This document shows, one piece after another, positions 60,364 to 64,000 of a stretch of DNA of 64,000 nucleotides (its first letter is position 1; every line of letters begins with the position of its first letter). The notes beneath the pieces were generated by a model that had not been told where the DNA came from, did not search any database, and saw only the letters and a program-made list of their open reading frames with translations. The DNA comes from Tumebacillus sp. BK434. GTDB lineage: Bacteria; Bacillota; Bacilli; Tumebacillales; Tumebacillaceae. Made by a program: the position numbers and the translations under genes. The DNA lies in assembly GCF_004340785.1 (NCBI RefSeq), contig NZ_SLXS01000001.1, positions 806,001 through 870,000 on the forward strand, given 5' to 3'.

Positions 60364-61520
60364 TAGAGAACCGGAAGCTCCTCGACCGGGGCAGTTTTCT
60401 TGCCCTCGAGGTGCGAGAAATCGGTGTTGACGACATTGTACAGCGTGTCGCGTTCCACCGGCATGCGGCCTGCGTCGCGGATCAATTTTACCAAGTCTGC
60501 TTTTGCCATACCCTGAGATGTCTGCGCGCCCGCAGCATGGTAGATCTTTTCTTCCACGACGTTGCCGTCGAGGTCGTCTGCGCCAAACCACAGCGCCGTT
60601 TGCGCCAGCTTCTCGCCGACCTGCATCCAGTAGGTCTTGATGTGATCGATGTTGTCGAGCATCAGGCGAGCCACCGCGATGACTTTCAAGTCTTCAAAGC
60701 CGGTCGAGATGTGCAGGTGCGGGAACTTTTTGATCAGTTCCGTGTTGTCCGGATGCCAGGACAGCGGGATGAACGTTTGGAAACCGCCCGTCTTGTCCTG
60801 CAGGTCGCGCAGGCGGATCATATGGTCGATGCGGTCTTCGAGCGACTCGACATGGTTGTACAGCATCGTCGAGTTGGTGCGCAGGCCTTTTTTGTGTGCG
60901 ATCTCATGGATCTCCAGCCAGCGCTCGCCGCTGGTCTTGTGGTCGCAGATGATCGAGCGCGGCTCTTCGGCGAAGATCTCGGCGCCGCCGCCCGGCATCG
61001 AGTCGAGGCCGGCTGCGATCAGGCGGTCGAGCACTTCTTCTGCCGTCATCTTGTTGACGCGGGTGAAATGGTCGATCTCGACGCCGGTGAGCGCCTTGAC
61101 ATGCAAGTTCGGACGTTTTTCCTTGACTTTGCGCAGGATGTTTTCATAGTAATCGATGCGCAGCGCCGGGTTGTTGCCGCCGACGATGTGGACTTCGGTC
61201 GCTTCCGGGTCGATCATGTCGATGCGGTGCTCAACTTCTTCCATCGTCATCGTGTACGCAGCCGGATCTTTCATGCGCACGCCAAACGCGCAGAAATCGC
61301 ACAGCGTCTGGCAGATGTTCGTCGGGTTGATATGGCGGTTGGTGTTGAAAAACGTCTTGTCGCCATGCTTCTTCTCCCGAACATAGTTGGCCATGTAGCC
61401 GAGCGCCGTGATGTCGTTGGACGACATCAGCTTCACGCCGTCTTCAAAGGTCAGACGCTCTTCGCGCTGCACCTTCTCCCAAATCGCTGCAAATGGGTGG
61501 TCTTTGGTGATGATTTCCAC
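60363..61520 (-). CDS. mqnE: Aminofutalosine synthase MqnE
   Basis: 385 residues, a radical SAM enzyme with CQTLCDFC near residue 70. It joins 3-enolpyruvyl benzoate to SAM-derived adenosine to give 6-amino-6-deoxyfutalosine. EVHIVGGNNP and SMPGGGAEIFAEE are typical of the family. The start is GTG 61520 with GGGGGAAG 4 nt upstream. The next enzymes of the pathway (futalosine hydrolase or deaminase, MqnD) are not in this window. Confidence 0.94.
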   Translation of the reverse strand: MEIITKDHPFAAIWEKVQREERLTFEDGVKLMSSNDITALGYMANYVREKKHGDKTFFNTNRHINPTNICQTLCDFCAFGVRMKDPAAYTMTMEEVEHRIDMIDPEATEVHIVGGNNPALRIDYYENILRKVKEKRPNLHVKALTGVEIDHFTRVNKMTAEEVLDRLIAAGLDSMPGGGAEIFAEEPRSIICDHKTSGERWLEIHEIAHKKGLRTNSTMLYNHVESLEDRIDHMIRLRDLQDKTGGFQTFIPLSWHPDNTELIKKFPHLHISTGFEDLKVIAVARLMLDNIDHIKTYWMQVGEKLAQTALWFGADDLDGNVVEEKIYHAAGAQTSQGMAKADLVKLIRDAGRMPVERDTLYNVVNTDFSHLEGKKTAPVEELPVL

Positions 61521-61535
61521 AGTACTTCCCCCCGT

Positions 61536-62144
61536 CTACTCCTTCTCCCGATCGCCCCAACGGCGAAACAGAGCATGTTCCACTTGCATGCTGTCGAGCA
61601 CTTTGCCGACGACAAAATTGATCAGATCGTCCATCGTCTCCGGGCGGTGGTAGAAGCCCGGCATCGCCGGGACGATCTTCGCGCCGGCATCGGCGGTGGC
61701 CAGCATGTTCTTCAGATGAATTTTATTAAACGGCGTCTCCCGAGGCACAAGAACGAGCGGACGCCCCTCTTTGAGGTGCGTGTCCGCTGCCCGTTCCAGC
61801 AGGTTGTCAGAGGAGCCGTTGGCGATCGCTGAAAGCGTTCCCATCGAACACGGAATCACGACCATGCCGGCCGTGAGGTGCGACCCGGACGCCACCGGCG
61901 CTCCGTAGTCGCGGCTGCCATGGATCTGTAAGTCAGCATCTTCCGGCAGTTCAAACAAGCGGGGAATCGCAGTCAGATCGCCGTGCAAGACATCCCATCC
62001 CATCTCCAGGGTGAACACCTGCCAGACCGACTCGGAGAGCAAAAGGTGTACGCGATGACCGGCCCGGCAGAGTTCCTGCACCAGCCGAATCGCATACACC
62101 GCACCGCTCGCTCCCGTCATTCCGACGACATATTCCTTACTCAT
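61536..62144 (-). CDS. ubiX: UbiX-type flavin prenyltransferase
   Basis: 202 residues. GMTGASGAVYAIRLVQEL near the start is the FMN-binding loop, and IPCSMGTLSAIANGSSDNLL and VLVPRETPFNKIHLKNM are conserved UbiX segments. The enzyme adds dimethylallyl to FMN, making the prenyl-FMN cofactor of UbiD decarboxylases. In futalosine-pathway bacteria a UbiX-type protein serves the late menaquinone steps; the partner UbiD and UbiA-like genes are not in the window. ATG 62144 overlaps the menG stop by 8 nt, with AAGGA 8 nt upstream. Confidence 0.92.
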   Translation of the reverse strand: MSKEYVVGMTGASGAVYAIRLVQELCRAGHRVHLLLSESVWQVFTLEMGWDVLHGDLTAIPRLFELPEDADLQIHGSRDYGAPVASGSHLTAGMVVIPCSMGTLSAIANGSSDNLLERAADTHLKEGRPLVLVPRETPFNKIHLKNMLATADAGAKIVPAMPGFYHRPETMDDLINFVVGKVLDSMQVEHALFRRWGDREKE

Positions 62145-62874
62145 TGCGCAGATCCTTTTGCACCGGCTTTTTGCCGATGTGCAGGGCGCAGATGCCGCCA
62201 AAGAAATTCCAGACCCGGACGTCGGTCATGCCGACCTCTTCCATGATCTTCTTCAGTTCCTGTTGGTCCGGGAAGTTGGTCAGCGACTCCGGCAGCCACG
62301 AGTACGAGATGCTGTCGCGAGATGCCAGGTTGCCGATCGCCGGCAGGATTTTATAGAAATAGAAGAAATAGAGGGCCCGGAACGGCTTCCAGACCGGTTT
62401 GGACAGTTCGAGCGACACGACCTGCCCGCCCGGTTTGACGACGCGCATCATCTCGGACAAGACCTTGCGGATGTCCGGCACGTTGCGCAGCGCAAAGCCG
62501 ATCGTCGAGTGGTCAAACGTGTTATCCTCATACGGGAGATCCATCGCATTGCCGTAGATCATCGACGCCTGTTTGCCGACGCCGGCCTTTTCGATCTTCG
62601 GATACGAGTATTTCAGCATCTCCTGCGAGAAGTCCAGACCGACCACCTTGCCCTCCGCCCCGATCTGTTCGGCCAGCGCAACCGTCCAATCGCCGGTGCC
62701 TGCGCACACGTCGATCGCCGATTGTCCCGGCTGTATATTCATGCGCTTCATCGTGATCTTGCGCCAGCGCTTGTGAAAACCTGCACTCAAAACGGAGTTC
62801 ATCAGGTCGTAGCGTTTGGCGATGCGCTCAAAGACGTAATGAACTTTTTCTTCTTTCGAAGCGAACTTATCCAT
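62137..62874 (-). CDS. menG: Demethylmenaquinone methyltransferase MenG (UbiE family)
   Basis: 245 residues. It methylates demethylmenaquinone with SAM as the last step of menaquinone synthesis. DVCAGTGDWTVALAEQIG is the SAM-binding motif, FHKRWRK an N-terminal family signature, and IGFALRNVPD and GGQVVSLELSKP are further UbiE landmarks. ATG 62874 is chosen because GAGGGG lies 6 nt upstream; the frame extends back only into hepS. It starts 10 nt after hepS. Confidence 0.96.
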   Translation of the reverse strand: MDKFASKEEKVHYVFERIAKRYDLMNSVLSAGFHKRWRKITMKRMNIQPGQSAIDVCAGTGDWTVALAEQIGAEGKVVGLDFSQEMLKYSYPKIEKAGVGKQASMIYGNAMDLPYEDNTFDHSTIGFALRNVPDIRKVLSEMMRVVKPGGQVVSLELSKPVWKPFRALYFFYFYKILPAIGNLASRDSISYSWLPESLTNFPDQQELKKIMEEVGMTDVRVWNFFGGICALHIGKKPVQKDLRNE

Positions 62875-62884
62875 TGAATTCCCC

Positions 62885-63775
62885 TCAACCTTCTTCGCAA
62901 ACTCGACGCGGGTAGGCCCCCGGAGCCAGCAGTTGTTCCGGCAGGGCGCGCAGCTCATCACGCAAGCCATGCATCATCATCATCGCCGGTTCGGCGAGAG
63001 AAGCCGCTTCTTCCAGCAAGGAGAACAAGTATATCGATGTGCCATATTTCACATAGAGGGACATGAGCCGTTTGTCCGGCTCGCCGCTCGCTTTGATCGC
63101 TTTCAGCCACTTCTTCTCTTCACCGTTCGCCTGTTGCCAAAGCGACAGGTTGGCCGCGCCGCGCACCCAAGTCTGGTCAGACATTTTGTCAAGTTCCGCC
63201 TTGAGGACGCTCGCCCGCACCAGATGGGTGACGAGCTGCTCCCATTGCGCCTGTTCCGGCAGCAGTGCCGCGCAGAGCGTGCGGAGCAGGGCTCCGTGGA
63301 TCGTCTCCTGCATATGCAGATATCTTTCCACAGAAAGGGTGAAATCACCCGGAACGCGAACCAGTTCCGCCTTTACCTCATTGATCGACTGGATGGCGCG
63401 GGCAAACTGACCAAGCAGCTTGATCTGTCCGCTCTCTGCCAACAGCCGGTAATATTTGCTGGAATAATAGGCCCCGCCGAGCACGCCAAGCTGGCGGTAC
63501 CGCTCATCTTCATGGCGGGCTAACGTCTCGATCTCTTCATGCAAGGCCAGACCGTGATAGATGAGCAACAGAGTGGAAACGATCGTTTCCGTCTCCTTCC
63601 CATTCAGGCCGGCCGCCTCGCACATCGCTTCACTGAGTGCCAGTTGCAGCTTTTCCGGGGTCGGATGAGCAATGATCGCAGATAAATACTTATGATCCAT
63701 TTCAGCGTAAAGCTTCGACCGGATGTCCTGCACGCAGGTCTCTTCGATGCGTTGTTGTACTTGCAATGGTTCCAT
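62885..63775 (-). CDS. hepS: Heptaprenyl diphosphate synthase component I (HepS-like)
   Basis: 296 residues, predicted all helical, of the HEPPP_synt_1 family, the regulatory small subunit that pairs with HepT. LLIYHGLALHEEIETL and VLGGAYYSSKYYRLLAESGQI are the recognisable conserved segments. It lacks aspartate-rich catalytic motifs, as expected. ATG 63775 lies only 1 nt from GGAG, while TTG 63766 (codon 4) is 10 nt away and may be the true start. It is the first gene of the menaquinone operon. Confidence 0.9.
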   Translation of the reverse strand: MEPLQVQQRIEETCVQDIRSKLYAEMDHKYLSAIIAHPTPEKLQLALSEAMCEAAGLNGKETETIVSTLLLIYHGLALHEEIETLARHEDERYRQLGVLGGAYYSSKYYRLLAESGQIKLLGQFARAIQSINEVKAELVRVPGDFTLSVERYLHMQETIHGALLRTLCAALLPEQAQWEQLVTHLVRASVLKAELDKMSDQTWVRGAANLSLWQQANGEEKKWLKAIKASGEPDKRLMSLYVKYGTSIYLFSLLEEAASLAEPAMMMMHGLRDELRALPEQLLAPGAYPRRVCEEG

Positions 63776-63810
63776 CTCCTACTCAGACTGGCTGCCAAAC
63801 CCCGATACAA

Positions 63811-63833
63811 AAGAAAAAGGCCCGACCAGCCCT
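63811..63833 (-). terminator. Possible attenuator in the hepS leader
   Basis: On the minus strand a 6-bp stem with two G-T pairs (arms 63828-63833 and 63817-63822) and a 5-nt loop is followed by TTTTT, C, TTTT-like sequence. It lies between the promoter and the hepS start. The stem is weak, so its effect is uncertain. Confidence 0.35.
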
Positions 63834-63876
63834 AGGATACAAAGCTACTAAACCAAGTTTAACATGGTCTTTTTCG

Positions 63877-63899
63877 ACAGGAAATATGAAGTTTCCTGT
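63877..63899. promoter_or_regulatory. Inverted repeat at the start of the hepS leader
   Basis: ACAGGAAA (63877-63884) and TTTCCTGT (63892-63899) form a perfect 8-bp inverted repeat with a 7-nt spacer. It lies 10-30 nt downstream of the expected transcription start, so it could be an operator or a leader hairpin. Confidence 0.45.
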
Positions 63900-63915
63900 A
63901 ATGTTCATTAGACTT

Positions 63916-63921
63916 AGTATA
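63916..63921 (-). promoter_or_regulatory. -10 element of the menaquinone operon promoter
   Basis: TATACT on the minus strand is preceded by TGC, giving an extended -10 element. No good -35 stands at 17 nt. The surrounding 63840-63960 is AT-rich and gene-free. Confidence 0.5.
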
Positions 63922-64000
63922 GCATTATTCTTTTGGGAAGCATATAGTATCGTACAGTTTCATTTTGATAACCGTGGTGCGGATTTCCAAAGGGGTAACG

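Noticed and set aside
60364-60591. N-terminal extension of mqnA by 76 residues.
   Set aside because: It lies wholly inside mqnE, is arginine-rich and unlike MqnA; the TAATG overlap start fits the family length.
63783-63908. 41-codon frame in the hepS leader that would start almost at the predicted transcription start.
   Set aside because: No ribosome-binding site, overlaps the terminator-like stem, and composition is unremarkable; a leaderless small gene cannot be ruled out but is not supported.

Overview
The window looks like a GC-rich Firmicutes chromosome, probably of the Alicyclobacillaceae (Tumebacillus/Effusibacillus-like). This is an inference from GC-rich genes with strong AGGAGG ribosome-binding sites, a futalosine-type menaquinone operon set in the Bacillus-style hepS-menG-hepT-ndk-cheR block, a Gram-positive-type pel cluster, and DUF1450 and DUF2663 family proteins. 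No rRNA, tRNA, CRISPR array or insertion sequence was seen.

Region 1 (1-35.8 kb, all on the minus strand) is a large nonribosomal peptide/polyketide locus. In order of transcription it holds: a 22-codon acidic mini-ORF; a three-module NRPS ending in a thioesterase; an intrinsic terminator-like hairpin in the intergenic gap; a two-module NRPS; a three-module NRPS ending in a second thioesterase, translationally coupled to the previous gene; a rhodanese; and a strong terminator. Then comes a second unit: a fatty acyl-AMP ligase fused to a carrier protein and a glycine-type C-A-T module, followed by a KS-AT-(KR) polyketide synthase that runs off the left edge. Specificity codes were read by eye: Gly is an exact fit to a known pattern, Thr matches exactly, Asn is near-exact, two are Pro-like, one is aromatic-like and three are unassigned. 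No epimerization domain, MbtH protein or phosphopantetheinyl transferase lies in the window.

Region 2 (36-39.7 kb) holds single genes: a DAACS amino-acid symporter with cystine-transporter-like features, an ABM-domain monooxygenase-like protein, a YeiH-type membrane protein, a GNAT acetyltransferase and a DUF1450 protein.

Region 3 (39.7-54.1 kb) is exopolysaccharide and c-di-GMP biology. A tightly overlapping pelD-pelE-pelA(deacetylase)-pelF-pelG operon runs on into an RluA pseudouridine synthase and small genes. Upstream lie a zinc ribbon protein, an OsmC protein and a DUF2663 protein. A 1527-residue protein with an N-terminal pseudokinase, a degenerate ATPase, helical repeats, a GAF-like region and a C-terminal GGDEF (GGEEL) domain lies about 1.7 kb further on and could supply c-di-GMP to PelD.

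Region 4 (54.3-64 kb) is respiratory and quinone metabolism. It contains a membrane-anchored cytochrome c, cheR, a patatin phospholipase, ndk, and an operon hepS-menG-ubiX-mqnE-mqnA-mqnC-hepT. The operon makes the isoprenoid tail (HepS/HepT), the futalosine-route naphthoquinone precursor (MqnA/E/C, UbiX-type) and the final methylation (MenG). A promoter, an inverted repeat and a possible attenuator precede hepS.
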